A stretch of DNA of 64,000 nucleotides from Hymenobacter sp. 5317J-9 (GCF_022921075.1 NZ_CP095050.1:248001-312000); one strand, 5' to 3'. Positions 16,710-26,060 are shown, counted from the stretch's first letter. Made by a program: numbers and translations. Notes: generated by a model from the letters alone, not told the origin.

Positions 16710-17156
16710 TTAAGCGGCCACGTGGTCGGTGGTCGGGGTTTCGTCGGCGGGGGCGGGCGTGAGCTGGAAGGTGAGCTGCACGCGGCGGCCTTCTTTGCTG
16801 AACTCTACCTCATCGGCCAAATGGCGGATAAGGAAAATGCCGCGGCCCCCCGGGTTCTCCAGGTTTTCGGGTGCCGTGGGGTCGTCAAGGTTGTCGTAAT
16901 TGAAGCCCGCGCCCTCGTCCTCAATCTCAAATTTGAGCTGCTGCGGCTCCACGTAAAGCGACAGGTAGACGTTTTTGTCTTTGTCGAACTTGTTGCCGTG
17001 GCGAATGGCGTTGTTCACCGCTTCGGTCACGGCCACCATGATGTTGCCGTAGATATCGTCCTCAATCTGAAAGGTATCCTTGGAGTTGTCAATGAAACTC
17101 TCGACCACGCGGATATTTTCAACGAGCGACGGAATCTGAATTTTTACCTGCTTCAT
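16710..17156 (-). CDS. RsbW-like ATP-binding protein (anti-sigma/serine kinase type)
   Basis: 148 residues of GHKL ATPase fold, like the RsbW/SpoIIAB histidine-kinase-like ATPases. N-box: EAVNNAIRHGNKFD; G1 box: DEGAGFN; G2 box: GGRGIFLIRHLADEVEF. There is no histidine phosphorylation domain or sensor, so it is a stand-alone kinase or anti-sigma module. No RsbV-like antagonist or matching sigma factor is next to it. It is followed 16 bp later by ybeY and preceded by the DUF4175 gene; I recall this neighbourhood, together with mnmG, from other Bacteroidetes, but its functional meaning is not established. Confidence 0.85.
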   Translation of the reverse strand: MKQVKIQIPSLVENIRVVESFIDNSKDTFQIEDDIYGNIMVAVTEAVNNAIRHGNKFDKDKNVYLSLYVEPQQLKFEIEDEGAGFNYDNLDDPTAPENLENPGGRGIFLIRHLADEVEFSKEGRRVQLTFQLTPAPADETPTTDHVAA

Positions 17157-17322
17157 AAGGCGGTTTGATAGGTAGGGCGGCAGCGGGTTAGGGGCGGCAA
17201 AAATAGTCTTTTAAACGGCAAAGCGCCACAACAATTTCTGCCGCAGTCCGGAAGCCCGGTTTAAGCAGAACGCTAAACACTTAACGAAACGGCTGCCGGT
17301 TTGGATGGTAGCCGCCGGCCGC

Positions 17323-20300
17323 TTACTTGATTTTCTGGAAATACTCCCCCACTTCGCGCTGGTAGTACGGGGTGAGGTTCGGGGGTGTACTACGTAGAAG
17401 TTCTGTCTGGCGTTCCTTGCTGCCCTTGTATTTATCAAACGCCGGCGGAAAAACCGGGGGTTTATACTGAGCGGCCTGGGCTTCGCGCTTGGTGTCCTGG
17501 TCGCGCTCGCGGGCCGATTTTTCCACTTCCAGCAGGCGGGTCAGGATTTGCTGCTGGCGCATGATGGTTTCCTCGGTGAGGCGCTTGTTCACGAGGTCGG
17601 TTTCGGTTTGCTCCATCATCTTTTTGATGTCGCCGGTGCCGCCCCCGCCCTCTTCGCCTTTGCCGTCCTTGCCGTTCTGGCCGCCTTCTTTTCCTTCCTT
17701 GGTGCCCTCCTTGCCGTCTTTGCCTTCGCCGGCCTGGCCCTGGCCGGGTTTGCCGCCGGGCTTGCCCTGCCCCTGTTGCAGCTTGTCGAGCTGCTGCATG
17801 GCTTGTCGCAGCATCTGCTGCTGGGCGGCCAGCTTGGCCAGCTCTTCTGACATCTGCCGGCCCTGCTTGCCGCTTTGCGAGAGCTTCTGAATCTGCTCGT
17901 TGAGTTGCTGCTGCATCTTGCCCATGTTGCCGGGGCCGGGCTTGCTGCCCTGGCCCTGCCCTTTGCCCTTGCCTTTTTTCTTGCCGGGCTTGCCCTGGCC
18001 GTCCTGCGGCTGGCCTTTGCCGGCCTGCTGCTCCTGCTGCATCTGGTCGAGGGAGCCTTGCAGCATCAGGGCCAGGTTGTTCATGCTGGTCATGGCCTGC
18101 TGCTGGGTGGCGGTGGCGCGGCCGGGGTCACGCTGCTGAATGTGGGTGAGCGACTCGTCCATGCGGCCGTTCATCTCGCCCACCTCGCGGGTCACGAAGC
18201 TCTGGATTTTGGGCTCTTTCTTGGCCAAGGCGTAGAGCGAGTCCTGAATGATTTTGGCGTCGTCGCGCAGCTTGCGCTGGGTCTGGCCCAGCTGTACGAA
18301 GCGCGGGTCGGACTGGTCTACCCGGCGGAAATCCTTCATCAGGTTTTCCTGGTCGAAGCTCAGGGTGAGCAGGTTTTCGAGGATGTCGCGCAGGTCGTCG
18401 ATGTTCTGTTGGGCCTGGTCGCTTTCTTCCTCGCTCATCTGGTCGCGCATTTTCTGCGCCATCTTTTTCATGCGCTGGGCGGCGCTTTTCTGCTTGGCGG
18501 CGGCCTTTGAGTTCTGGTTTTTGCCGAGCTGTTGCTGGCTTTCCTGCATGTCCTGGTCGGTCTGCTCCTGGTCGGGCTTTTGCTCATCCATGCCGTTCTG
18601 GTCGCCGAGCTCCTTGTCCATCTGCTTGAGGTCCTGCAGGTCTTTTTTCAGGTCCTCAAACTCCTTTTGGTTCTCGGCCTGCTGCTGCTTCAGCTGCTCC
18701 TGCTGAGCCTTTTGCTCTTGGTTCGAAAGTTTGTTGTCGGGGTTTCCCTTGTCGTTCTGCTGGGTTTTTTCGGCCAGCTTTTCTTCGTCCTTGGCCAACT
18801 CGTCGAGCTTATTGGCGGTTTCCTCCACCTTCTGCTCCAGCTGCATCTGCTTGAACATTTCAAGCGCGCGGTCCAGCTCCTTCTGCAAAGTATCTTCCTT
18901 GTTTTCGAGCTGCTGCAGCAACTTTTGCATCTCGGCATCGGGCTGCTTTTGCTCTTCCAGCAGCTTTTTCAGCTTGTCGTAGAGCTTCTTGGTTTCGGGG
19001 TCGAGCAGGTCGGCCATCAGCTTTTTTAGCTCCTCGGCCTTCTTGGCCAGCTCCTCGCTTTTAGGGTTGGCCTGGTCTTGCTTCTGCTGCAGCTGCTCAA
19101 ACATCTTCTGCATCTGCTCCATTTGCTGGTTCATCTGGTTTTTTTGTTCCAGCATGTTTTCCAGCTGCTTCCGGTCCTGGAAGCTCATGTCGCGCTTGGT
19201 CTTGAGCTTGTCCTGGGCCTTGGCCAGCTCGCGCTCCAGCTTTTCGCTTTGCTTGGCGGCCTGGCTCATCTGGCTGGCCACCGATTCGGCCTGGGCGTTC
19301 AGCTCTTGGCGCATCTCGCGCCGGCCGGGCAGGCGGAACTCCGCCGGGCGGGTGCGCGTGGCCTTCGGCCCGTGCACGCCGTCGTTGTCCCAAGCCTCCA
19401 CGTAGTATTCCAGCCGGTCGCCGGGCCGCAGGTTCAGCGGGTTGAGGTTCCAGGTGTAGGCGTAGGTGCCCGAGCTCTCACGCGGCAGTGCCAACGCCAC
19501 GGTTCCCTGGCGGCTGGGCGCCGCATTGGGGCCTTGCCCGTCGCGCCGCAGGGCGTAGTGCAGCGCCAGACGGGTCAGGCCGTAGTCGTCGCGCACGGTA
19601 CCGCCCAGGGCCAGGTAGCGACGCGTCACGGTGTCGGCAAAGGCTTCCAGCGTGAGCGTGGGCGCTAAATCCGGCACGGCCGTGAGCTGGTAGGAAATGG
19701 GGTCGCGGTTCAGGCTGGCCGGGTTTTTCAGGCGCAGCAGGTAGGGCTGGGAGTGCAGCACCCGCCGCACGGCCACGAAGGTGCCATCGTCGCCGGTGGC
19801 GGCCAGCGTCTCGTCCGGGTTCTGGAACACCAGCGCCAGCTCATCGGTGGCCGCCGTGGCAAATTCCCAGCGCACCGTGCTGCCTTCCGGCACCGTCAGG
19901 TTGCCGCCGTTTTCGATGGTTTCGGCGGCTTTGCCGGTGTAGGCCGGGTAGGTGATGTTGACTTTGAAGTCGCGCAGGTTGGGCCGTTCCAGCACCGTCA
20001 ACTCGTATTCCGGCGAAGCAAATCCCGCTCCCTTGAGCTGAAAGGTCACATTGCCTTGCGGCTGCTCGAAGGTGTAGCGAAACTGGTCGCCGCGGCCGGC
20101 CACCTTGCTCAGGCGACGCTCGCCGTCGTTGTAGGCAATGCTTACATCGGCCGGCAGCGCATTGCCCGCCACGGCCACATCCAGCGTAAAATCTTCGCCC
20201 CGAAATGCCGTGAGCTTGGGGTTTTTAATCAAGAACTGAAACGGTGCCGGCGGCGAGTAGGCCCGCTTGTAGTGCCAGATGCGCTCGGTGCCCTGCACCA

Positions 20301-20862
20301 AAAAGCTGGGATAAAACGCCAGCAACAGCAGCAGCACGGCCGCGGGCACGGCCGCGTATTTCCACAGCGGCTTGCTCTGCTGCTTGATGTCGATGCCGTT
20401 GGCAAAGGAGATATTGCCCATTTGGGCGGCGCGCTGTTCTAGGCTGGCCGCAATGAGGGCATTGTCGCGGGCCTGGCCCTGCAGCTGCAGGGCGTTCAGC
20501 AGGCGGTCCTGCACGTCGGGGAAAAGCTCCCCTACCCTTCTGGCCGCCTGCTCGTCGCTCAGCAGCCGGCGCAGGTTGGTGAGGGCGGCCAACGGCGTCC
20601 AAATCCAGCGCGCAAAGCTGTAAATCGTGAGGCCGATGAATCCGAAGAGCAGCCCCGCCCGCACCGCCGTGGGCAGGTAGAGGAAATATTCGAGCCCGTT
20701 GAACACCACGAAAAACGTGAGCAGCAGCCCGCCGGCCACCAGCCCGCCGCGCACCAGCAGGTTCAGGTAAAACTTGCGCTTGAAGGCTTCCAGCTCCGTT
20801 CGCACCCGCGCCAGGGCGGGGTACTCGGCCGCCGCAGCGCCGCGCTCCATCAGCATCGCCAT
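17323..20862 (-). CDS. DUF4175-family membrane protein with long Gln-rich coiled coil
   Basis: 1179 residues, the longest gene here. Two membrane helices near residues 36-58 and 66-86 and a third near 170-188 anchor it. A periplasmic beta-rich part follows (about 200-510, with TVPEGSTVRWEFATAATDEL and DDYGLTRLALHYAL). From about 525 to 1000 the sequence is highly charged coiled coil rich in Gln, Lys, Glu and Met (for example QMNQQMEQMQKMFEQLQQKQ), then a Gly/Lys/Gln low-complexity tract, then a conserved-looking tail. This layout matches the DUF4175 family of Bacteroidetes. Function unknown; an envelope-spanning structural role is plausible only. Confidence 0.8.
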   Translation of the reverse strand: MAMLMERGAAAAEYPALARVRTELEAFKRKFYLNLLVRGGLVAGGLLLTFFVVFNGLEYFLYLPTAVRAGLLFGFIGLTIYSFARWIWTPLAALTNLRRLLSDEQAARRVGELFPDVQDRLLNALQLQGQARDNALIAASLEQRAAQMGNISFANGIDIKQQSKPLWKYAAVPAAVLLLLLAFYPSFLVQGTERIWHYKRAYSPPAPFQFLIKNPKLTAFRGEDFTLDVAVAGNALPADVSIAYNDGERRLSKVAGRGDQFRYTFEQPQGNVTFQLKGAGFASPEYELTVLERPNLRDFKVNITYPAYTGKAAETIENGGNLTVPEGSTVRWEFATAATDELALVFQNPDETLAATGDDGTFVAVRRVLHSQPYLLRLKNPASLNRDPISYQLTAVPDLAPTLTLEAFADTVTRRYLALGGTVRDDYGLTRLALHYALRRDGQGPNAAPSRQGTVALALPRESSGTYAYTWNLNPLNLRPGDRLEYYVEAWDNDGVHGPKATRTRPAEFRLPGRREMRQELNAQAESVASQMSQAAKQSEKLERELAKAQDKLKTKRDMSFQDRKQLENMLEQKNQMNQQMEQMQKMFEQLQQKQDQANPKSEELAKKAEELKKLMADLLDPETKKLYDKLKKLLEEQKQPDAEMQKLLQQLENKEDTLQKELDRALEMFKQMQLEQKVEETANKLDELAKDEEKLAEKTQQNDKGNPDNKLSNQEQKAQQEQLKQQQAENQKEFEDLKKDLQDLKQMDKELGDQNGMDEQKPDQEQTDQDMQESQQQLGKNQNSKAAAKQKSAAQRMKKMAQKMRDQMSEEESDQAQQNIDDLRDILENLLTLSFDQENLMKDFRRVDQSDPRFVQLGQTQRKLRDDAKIIQDSLYALAKKEPKIQSFVTREVGEMNGRMDESLTHIQQRDPGRATATQQQAMTSMNNLALMLQGSLDQMQQEQQAGKGQPQDGQGKPGKKKGKGKGQGQGSKPGPGNMGKMQQQLNEQIQKLSQSGKQGRQMSEELAKLAAQQQMLRQAMQQLDKLQQGQGKPGGKPGQGQAGEGKDGKEGTKEGKEGGQNGKDGKGEEGGGGTGDIKKMMEQTETDLVNKRLTEETIMRQQQILTRLLEVEKSARERDQDTKREAQAAQYKPPVFPPAFDKYKGSKERQTELLRSTPPNLTPYYQREVGEYFQKIK

Positions 20863-20920
20863 AAATGAGGTCTTATTCAGGAAAGATACATCAGGACGCG
20901 GCGCTTGGTTCGTAATGGGG

Positions 20921-21019
20921 GGCGTCTGTCATCCTGAGCGCAGCGAAGGACCTTCTCACGCTTGAATTATTTGTTCAGGCTTGACAAGGTCCTTCGCTGC
21001 GCTCAGGATGACAGACGCC
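20921..21019. repeat. Inverted repeat, type A arms (34 bp, perfect)
   Basis: Arms 20921-20954 and 20986-21019, containing GTCATCCTGAGCGCAGCGAA and ending AAGGACCTT. Fills the gap between the xth stop and the DUF4175 gene start. Confidence 0.95.
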
Positions 21020-21023
21020 GGCG

Positions 21024-21794
21024 CTACATTACCTCTACCCAAGCCGGGCAATGGTCGGAATGCACCACGTCGGGCAACAGACCCGCGCCGGCCAAACGGG
21101 GTTGCAGAGCGGCATCGGCCAGCCAGTGGTCGAGGCGCCAGCCCACGTTGCGGCTGCGTGAGCCGGCCCGGTAGCTCCACCAGGAGTAGTGCCCCACGGC
21201 CTCGCCGTGGTGGTGCCGGAAGGTGTCCACCAGCCCATCGGCCAAGAAGTCCTTGAACCACTGCCGCTCCTCGGGCGTGTAGCCGGGGCTGTTCTGGTTG
21301 GCCTTGGGGTTGTGCAGGTCGATGGCCGTCTGGCAGCAGTTGAAGTCGCCGCCGATGAGCAGCGGCGTGGTGCTGCCATCGGCCCGCAGCCGGGCCACGT
21401 AATCGCGGAAAAAGTGCAGCCATTCCACTTTGAAGGCCTGCCGCTCCGGCCCGCTCGTGCCCGAAGGCATGTAGGTGTTCAGCACCGACACGTCCGCAAA
21501 ATCCAGCCGTAGCACGCGGCCTTCGTCGTCGTAGCAGCTTTGGCCGCAGCCGTGGATGACGGCTTTCGGCGCCACTTTCGTGAACGTGGCCACGCCGCTG
21601 TAGCCCGGCTTTTGGGCCGGATGCAGGTAGGCCGCGTAGCCCAGCGCCTCAAAGCCGGAAACGTCCATGGGCTCGCGGCTGGCTTTGATTTCCTGCAGGC
21701 ACAAGACGTCGGGCGCGGCCTCGGCCACCCAGTCCAGCAAGCCCTTGCTCACCGCCGAACGCAGGCCGTTGACGTTATAAGAGACGATTTTCAT
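21024..21794 (-). CDS. xth: Exodeoxyribonuclease III (AP endonuclease)
   Basis: 256 residues of endonuclease/exonuclease/phosphatase fold. It nicks DNA 5' to abasic sites and removes 3' blocks in base excision repair. Visible active-site elements: MKIVSYNVNGLRSA at the N-terminus, LQEIKA with the metal-binding Glu, GDFNCC with the catalytic Asp/Asn pair, the SWWSYR and WRLDHWLA blocks, and the C-terminal HSDHCP with the catalytic His. ATG 21794 begins directly at the conserved strand. A repeat lies 5 bp after the stop codon. Confidence 0.95.
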   Translation of the reverse strand: MKIVSYNVNGLRSAVSKGLLDWVAEAAPDVLCLQEIKASREPMDVSGFEALGYAAYLHPAQKPGYSGVATFTKVAPKAVIHGCGQSCYDDEGRVLRLDFADVSVLNTYMPSGTSGPERQAFKVEWLHFFRDYVARLRADGSTTPLLIGGDFNCCQTAIDLHNPKANQNSPGYTPEERQWFKDFLADGLVDTFRHHHGEAVGHYSWWSYRAGSRSRNVGWRLDHWLADAALQPRLAGAGLLPDVVHSDHCPAWVEVM

Positions 21795-21820
21795 TGGTTG
21801 ATTATGCGGAGGAAAAAGTC

Positions 21821-21850
21821 CGTCATGCTGAGCGCAGCCGAAGCATGACG
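21821..21850. repeat. Truncated type B repeat
   Basis: Only the outer part of one arm (CGTCATGCTGAGCGCAGCCG) is kept, joined to CATGACG, which is the outer end of the other arm. It looks like an internal-deletion derivative of the full repeat. Confidence 0.75.
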
Positions 21851-21860
21851 TTCTATTGGG

Positions 21861-22244
21861 TTACAGGTCGTCGCCGGGGTCGAGCGCGAAATACTCCAGC
21901 ACGTGCCATTTCAGCATGCGCTCCTGCTCCTTCAGGTTGGCAAACGGCACCGGGCGCAGCAGCTTGTAGTGCGGCCAGCCGTCTTCGTCCACGCGCTCCA
22001 GCTCGTAGTGCCCGCTGAGGCTGAAGAGCCGGCAGGTGGCGATGTGCATCAGGTCCTGCTTCTGCTCCTTGGTGAAGGTGGTGATGCCCTGGTTCAGCTC
22101 CTGAATGCCGATGAGCAGCAGCAGCGCGTTCAAATCGGGCCGCTTGCCGAAACGCTCCTGCATCTCCAGCATCAGGGTTTCCCAGCGGGCTTCGAAGTCT
22201 TCTTCGGCCTCGTGGGTTTGGGCGGGGCTTAGGTCCTCGCTCAT
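21861..22244 (-). CDS. Conserved hypothetical protein
   Basis: 127 residues, soluble, acidic at both ends. I do not recognise a named family. The middle is helical (LNALLLLIGIQELNQGITTF, KEQKQDLMHIATCRLFSL) and the second half has HYELERVDEDGWPHYKLLRP and a terminal WHVLEYFALDP. It starts with an ATGA overlap on the stop codon of the carboxymuconolactone-decarboxylase-like gene, so the two are almost certainly translated from one message. Confidence 0.72.
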   Translation of the reverse strand: MSEDLSPAQTHEAEEDFEARWETLMLEMQERFGKRPDLNALLLLIGIQELNQGITTFTKEQKQDLMHIATCRLFSLSGHYELERVDEDGWPHYKLLRPVPFANLKEQERMLKWHVLEYFALDPGDDL

Positions 22245-22660
22245 GCGGCGGGCTCGTTGCCGTGCGCGGCTTTGTGAGCGGCCAGGTCGGCCTGTTCGCC
22301 GGCCCGGGCCTCGCTGCCCGCTTCCGCTTTCAGGATTTCCCAGTACTCCACCGCGCGGCGGAAGTGCGGAATCACGATGCTGCCGCCGATGATGTTGGCA
22401 ATGGCAAACACTTCGTAAATCTCCTCGTCGGTGAGCTTTTCCTCAAAGCACTTGCCCACGTGGTACTTAATGCAGTCGTCGCAGCGCAGCACCATGGAGC
22501 AGGCCAGGCCCAACATTTCCTTGGTTTTCACGTCGAGCGCGCCGGCCGCGTAGGTGTTGGTATCGAGGTTGAAAAACCGCTTGATGACTTTGTTGTCGGC
22601 CGCCATGATGGTGGCGTTCATCCGCTGGCGGTACTCGTTAAATTCGGTTACTTGAGACAT
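22241..22660 (-). CDS. Carboxymuconolactone decarboxylase / AhpD-like protein
   Basis: 139 residues with the all-helical AhpD/CMD fold. The segment MLGLACSMVLRCDDCIKYHV carries the C-x2-C pair followed by a histidine, as in the peroxidase-type members such as AhpD, so a thiol redox role is more likely than true decarboxylase activity. The tail is Ala/Glu-rich and poorly conserved. ATG 22660 is a normal start. Overlaps the downstream hypothetical gene by 4 bp. Confidence 0.85.
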   Translation of the reverse strand: MSQVTEFNEYRQRMNATIMAADNKVIKRFFNLDTNTYAAGALDVKTKEMLGLACSMVLRCDDCIKYHVGKCFEEKLTDEEIYEVFAIANIIGGSIVIPHFRRAVEYWEILKAEAGSEARAGEQADLAAHKAAHGNEPAA

Positions 22661-22881
22661 TCGATTGATGTGCTAATTTTTTGATTTGCTGAGTTGCTGG
22701 CTATTGTGAGCCATTCAGCGTAGCTTGGGAGCCGTGGCACGAAACAGCCAAAGCGCCCGGCACTGTATGAGTGACCAGAAGGTACAAAGAACGGCCTTTC
22801 GTGCCAATCCCCGTAGAATGGCGGCCTTTCCCTATTCAGCCAAAAGCACATCAGCACATCTACCAATCAGCAAATCAATCT

Positions 22882-23583
22882 ATGCTTCGCACCCTGTGGA
22901 ATGATTTCGTCGGCCTCATCTACCCGCGCCTGTGCCTGGCGTGCCAGGAGCCGCTGGTGTCCGGCGAAAACCACCTCTGCACCGGCTGCCGGGCCGAGCT
23001 GCCCTATACCGATTTCCACCGCCTGCCGCCCGACCAAAACCCGCTGGGCCGCCGCTTCTGGGGCAAGCTGCCCATTCGCCATGCCCTGAGCTACCTGCGC
23101 TTCGTGCGCCACGGCCGGGTGCAGCATCTGCTGCACGAGCTCAAATACCAGGGCCAGCGCGACGTGGGCACCGCCCTAGGCCAGCTCTACGGGGCCGAGC
23201 TGCACGCCGCCGGTCTGGCTGCCGATTTCGACCTGGTGGTGCCCGTGCCGCTGCACCCTAAGAAGCTGGCGAAGCGCGGCTACAACCAGGCCGCAGCATT
23301 TGCCTCCGGATTATCCGATGGCCTGAAAGTGCCAGCAGGTATCACCACCCTCCGCCGCAACACCAACACCAAGACCCAAACCAAAAAGAACCGCGCCCAA
23401 CGCTGGGAAAACGTGGCTACTGTGTTTGAGGTGGAAGACTCCGCACCCATTATTGGTCGCCGCATCCTGGTAGTCGACGACGTGCTCACCACCGGCGCCA
23501 CCCTCGAAGCCTGCGGCGCCGTGCTGCTGGCGGCCGGCGCGGCCGAGGTCAGCATCGCGACAATCGCCTGCGCCGATAGGTAA
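22882..23583 (+). CDS. comF: ComF-family phosphoribosyltransferase-like protein
   Basis: 233 residues. The N-terminal zinc ribbon has CLACQEPL and LCTGCRAELP, followed by a phosphoribosyltransferase fold with VVPVPLHPKKLAKRGYNQA and the PRPP-binding loop ILVVDDVLTTGATLEAC. ComF proteins are linked to DNA uptake in competent bacteria, but in most phyla the role is untested. ATG 22882 matches the family start; the frame is open from 22771 but that part has no homology. It is a single-gene unit, ending at a shared terminator with the convergent gldJ. Confidence 0.93.
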   Translation: MLRTLWNDFVGLIYPRLCLACQEPLVSGENHLCTGCRAELPYTDFHRLPPDQNPLGRRFWGKLPIRHALSYLRFVRHGRVQHLLHELKYQGQRDVGTALGQLYGAELHAAGLAADFDLVVPVPLHPKKLAKRGYNQAAAFASGLSDGLKVPAGITTLRRNTNTKTQTKKNRAQRWENVATVFEVEDSAPIIGRRILVVDDVLTTGATLEACGAVLLAAGAAEVSIATIACADR

Positions 23584-23604
23584 TCTTCGTCTCCGCATCG
23601 GGCA

Positions 23605-23650
23605 AACAAACAAAAAGGCCGCTCCTGATTCAGGAGCGGCCTTTTTGTTT
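23605..23650. terminator. Bidirectional terminator between comF and gldJ
   Basis: Stem CAAAAAGGCCGCTCCTGA pairing with TCAGGAGCGGCCTTTTTG; A-rich before and T-rich after, so it can stop transcription from both convergent genes. Confidence 0.9.
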
Positions 23651-23664
23651 GCTTGGGCTGAAGC

Positions 23665-24948
23665 TTACTTGTTCGAGCCGGCGTTAATCATCGCGCAACG
23701 GAAACCAATGGTAGCCGTGGCCGAGTCTTCGGCCATGAAGCGGCGCGTGCCGGGCGAGAGCCAGTAGGCCACATCGCGCCACGAACCGCCTTTGTACACG
23801 CGCACGTGGTCGTCAATCAAGGACTGGTAGCCTTTCTTGTCGTACTTCTCGGCAGGGTCACCCACGCCGTTGCGACGGAAGGGGTTCAGGTCTTCTACGT
23901 CTTGGAACGACAGGGGGCGGTACACGTCCTGCACCCACTCGTTCACGTTGCCGGCCATGTTATACAGGCCGTAGTCGTTCGGCGGGTAGGAGTAGATGTA
24001 CTCCGTAATCATAGCGCCGTCGTTCAGGCTGCCGGCAATACCGGCGTAGTCGCCGCGGCCGCGCTTGAAGTTGGCCAGGAACTGGCCCTGCTTCTTGCCG
24101 TAGGCATTGCGGGTCGATTTGCCATCCCACGGGTAAATGCGCTTCTCTTCTTGGTTTTCGTTGCCCACTTCCTGGGTGCCCACGAGGGCCTGCGCGGCGT
24201 ATTCCCACTCGGCCTCGGTGGGGAGGCGGTAGTTGGGCAGCGTGTTGCCTTTTTCGATGGAAACACCGCTTTTGCCGTCGGCCAGAGCACCAGCTGCACC
24301 CGTGGTTCCTTCGGCACCAGCTGCGGCGCCTTCGCCGGTGGCTTTGTCTTTCTTCTTGCCGAAGAGGCCTTTGCCTCCGCCGGGCTTGGCATCGCCGCCC
24401 GAGGCCAGACGCTCGTTTACCTTGGCCGTACGCCAGGTGCAGTAGTCATCGGCCTGCAGCCAGCTCACGCCCACCACGGGGAAGTAGCGGAAGCCGGGGT
24501 AACGCAGGTAGTACGTCACGTAGGGGTCGTTGAACGACAGGTCGCGGGCCCACACCGTGGTGTCGGGCAGGGCCGAGCGGTAAAATTCCTCGGCCGAGTC
24601 GGCGCGAATGAAGTGCAGGTATTCCAGCCAGTGAATGTTGGCTACCTCGGCTTCGTCCATGTAGAACGAGGCGATGGTCACCGTGCGCTCGATGTTGTCG
24701 TGAGTCTGGGTTACGTCCTCTTCTTGCGAACCCAGCACCGTGCGGCCGCCTTCAATGAACACCAGGCCGGGGCCTTCGGGGATTTTCTTGAAGTTGGCGA
24801 CGGCCATGCCTTTCTCCGTATTATATTCAATACCCGTCGTAGAAGAATATTTACCCGGTTTCTGGGCCGTGGGCGGGCCTTTCTTGCCGCAGCTCGCCAA
24901 GACTACCAGGCCAAGCACGGATAGGCGTAGATAATTGGTTAATTTCAT
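23665..24948 (-). CDS. gldJ: Gliding motility / T9SS lipoprotein GldJ
   Basis: 427 residues. Lipoprotein signal with LVVLASCGKK, Cys20 lipidated. The rest is a formylglycine-generating-enzyme (SUMF1) fold without obvious enzymatic purpose. SFYMDEAEVANIHWLEYLHF, ALPDTTVWARDLSFNDPYVTYYLRYP and PVVGVSWLQADDYCTWR resemble GldJ more than GldK. The C-terminal core (NYRLPTEAEWEYAAQ, NMAGNVNEWVQDVY, VYKGGSWRDVAYW, IGFRCAMI) is standard FGE. A low-complexity Gly/Ala/Lys insertion lies around residues 183-230. GldJ acts with the outer-membrane motor parts of gliding and type IX secretion. The next two genes upstream are also envelope or T9SS genes. Confidence 0.85.
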   Translation of the reverse strand: MKLTNYLRLSVLGLVVLASCGKKGPPTAQKPGKYSSTTGIEYNTEKGMAVANFKKIPEGPGLVFIEGGRTVLGSQEEDVTQTHDNIERTVTIASFYMDEAEVANIHWLEYLHFIRADSAEEFYRSALPDTTVWARDLSFNDPYVTYYLRYPGFRYFPVVGVSWLQADDYCTWRTAKVNERLASGGDAKPGGGKGLFGKKKDKATGEGAAAGAEGTTGAAGALADGKSGVSIEKGNTLPNYRLPTEAEWEYAAQALVGTQEVGNENQEEKRIYPWDGKSTRNAYGKKQGQFLANFKRGRGDYAGIAGSLNDGAMITEYIYSYPPNDYGLYNMAGNVNEWVQDVYRPLSFQDVEDLNPFRRNGVGDPAEKYDKKGYQSLIDDHVRVYKGGSWRDVAYWLSPGTRRFMAEDSATATIGFRCAMINAGSNK

Positions 24949-25016
24949 AACAAAGTTAAAATGAGTATGGGGCTGAGGAGTTATCTAAGGCAATTAGGAC
25001 GCAATAATACAAAATA

Positions 25017-26060
25017 TTAGAATGCCGGACAAGGTGCTGCCGGGTAAACTCTTCTTTTTAGGCGACGATGGGCGTTTTCCAATCGGTCAAATGCGCGAAG
25101 GGCCAGAGTTAGTTCGTGAGCGCCGCCCAAATCGGCGCTTAGGCGGCTGAGTCCCACGTCATAGCTGTAGCCCAGGCGCAGGCCGCCAGCCTGCACCCCG
25201 GCCACCACGGCCAGCACGTGCTGCACATCAACGTTGCCGAGCGGAGAAATATTGCGGTACACCGCCCCCAGCGTGACGGGCGAGGCCGTGACGTAAAGGC
25301 CTGTCTCCAAGCGCTGCGAGCCGCCCTGGCGGGTGTAGGCGGCCACGGGCGTGTAGCTCACCTCACGCGTGGCAATGCCCGGCCCGGGCTTGACGGCGAA
25401 GAACTTGTAACCCCCCGAAACGCTCAGCAGCAGGGGCAACTCGCTCTGTTGGCGAAAGCCCAGGTTAGGCTGGTTGAGGTGCTGACCCGCCACGCTGAGC
25501 CAGAACTGCTCGGTGTAGAGCACGGCACCGGTGCCCAGGCTGAGGTAGTTGGCGGGCGCAAAGTCGAGGGCTTCGGCCGTGGGCCCGGTCACGCTGCCGT
25601 CTTCCCGAATCTGGTCGCCAAACACGAAATTGTCATATCCGATGCGCTGGCGACCATAGCTGGCGCGCAGCCCGCCGCTGAGCGCCAGCTTTTCCTTGAT
25701 GCGGGTGTGATATGCATAAAGCCCGCCGATTTCGAGCCGCGTATAGCCCACCGAGCCGGCCCGGTCCTGGTTGATGAGCAGGCCGAGGGCGTGGTGCTGG
25801 CCGGTTTGGTTGAGGCGCAGGTCGCCGGCCGCCTGGGTGCTCACAAAGGAGCCGGCCAGGGTGGGCAGCTGGTTGCGGTAGCTCAGCGTCACGCTATAGT
25901 CGTCGACCAAGCCGGTGAAAGCCGGGTTGGTGTGCAGGCGCGTGGCGAAGGGCTGAGAGAAGTACACGTCCTGCCCGCGGACGCCCAACGCCAGGCCCAA
26001 CAGGCTGACCAGCAAGGCCGGCCGCAGGAGCTGAGAAAACGAAAGGAAACGCTGGAGCAT
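25017..26060 (-). CDS. PorP/SprF-family T9SS outer membrane protein
   Basis: 347 residues. Signal peptide ending LALGVRGQ, then DVYFSQPFATRLHTNPAFTG, the characteristic start of PorP/SprF proteins, followed by alternating beta-strands of an outer-membrane barrel (LGLLINQDRAGSVGYTRLEI, YHTRIKEKLALSGGLRASYG, LRLGYSYDVGLSRL). PorP/SprF proteins assist secretion or attachment of large T9SS adhesins. It lies 68 bp upstream of gldJ on the same strand with no visible terminator, so the two may be co-transcribed. Confidence 0.88.
   Translation of the reverse strand: MLQRFLSFSQLLRPALLVSLLGLALGVRGQDVYFSQPFATRLHTNPAFTGLVDDYSVTLSYRNQLPTLAGSFVSTQAAGDLRLNQTGQHHALGLLINQDRAGSVGYTRLEIGGLYAYHTRIKEKLALSGGLRASYGRQRIGYDNFVFGDQIREDGSVTGPTAEALDFAPANYLSLGTGAVLYTEQFWLSVAGQHLNQPNLGFRQQSELPLLLSVSGGYKFFAVKPGPGIATREVSYTPVAAYTRQGGSQRLETGLYVTASPVTLGAVYRNISPLGNVDVQHVLAVVAGVQAGGLRLGYSYDVGLSRLSADLGGAHELTLALRAFDRLENAHRRLKRRVYPAAPCPAF

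Noticed and set aside
17875..19029. Leu-rich plus-strand frames opposite the DUF4175 coiled coil
   Set aside because: They arise because Gln/Lys-rich coiled coil reads as Leu/Phe-rich on the opposite strand; no membrane-protein family is recognised.
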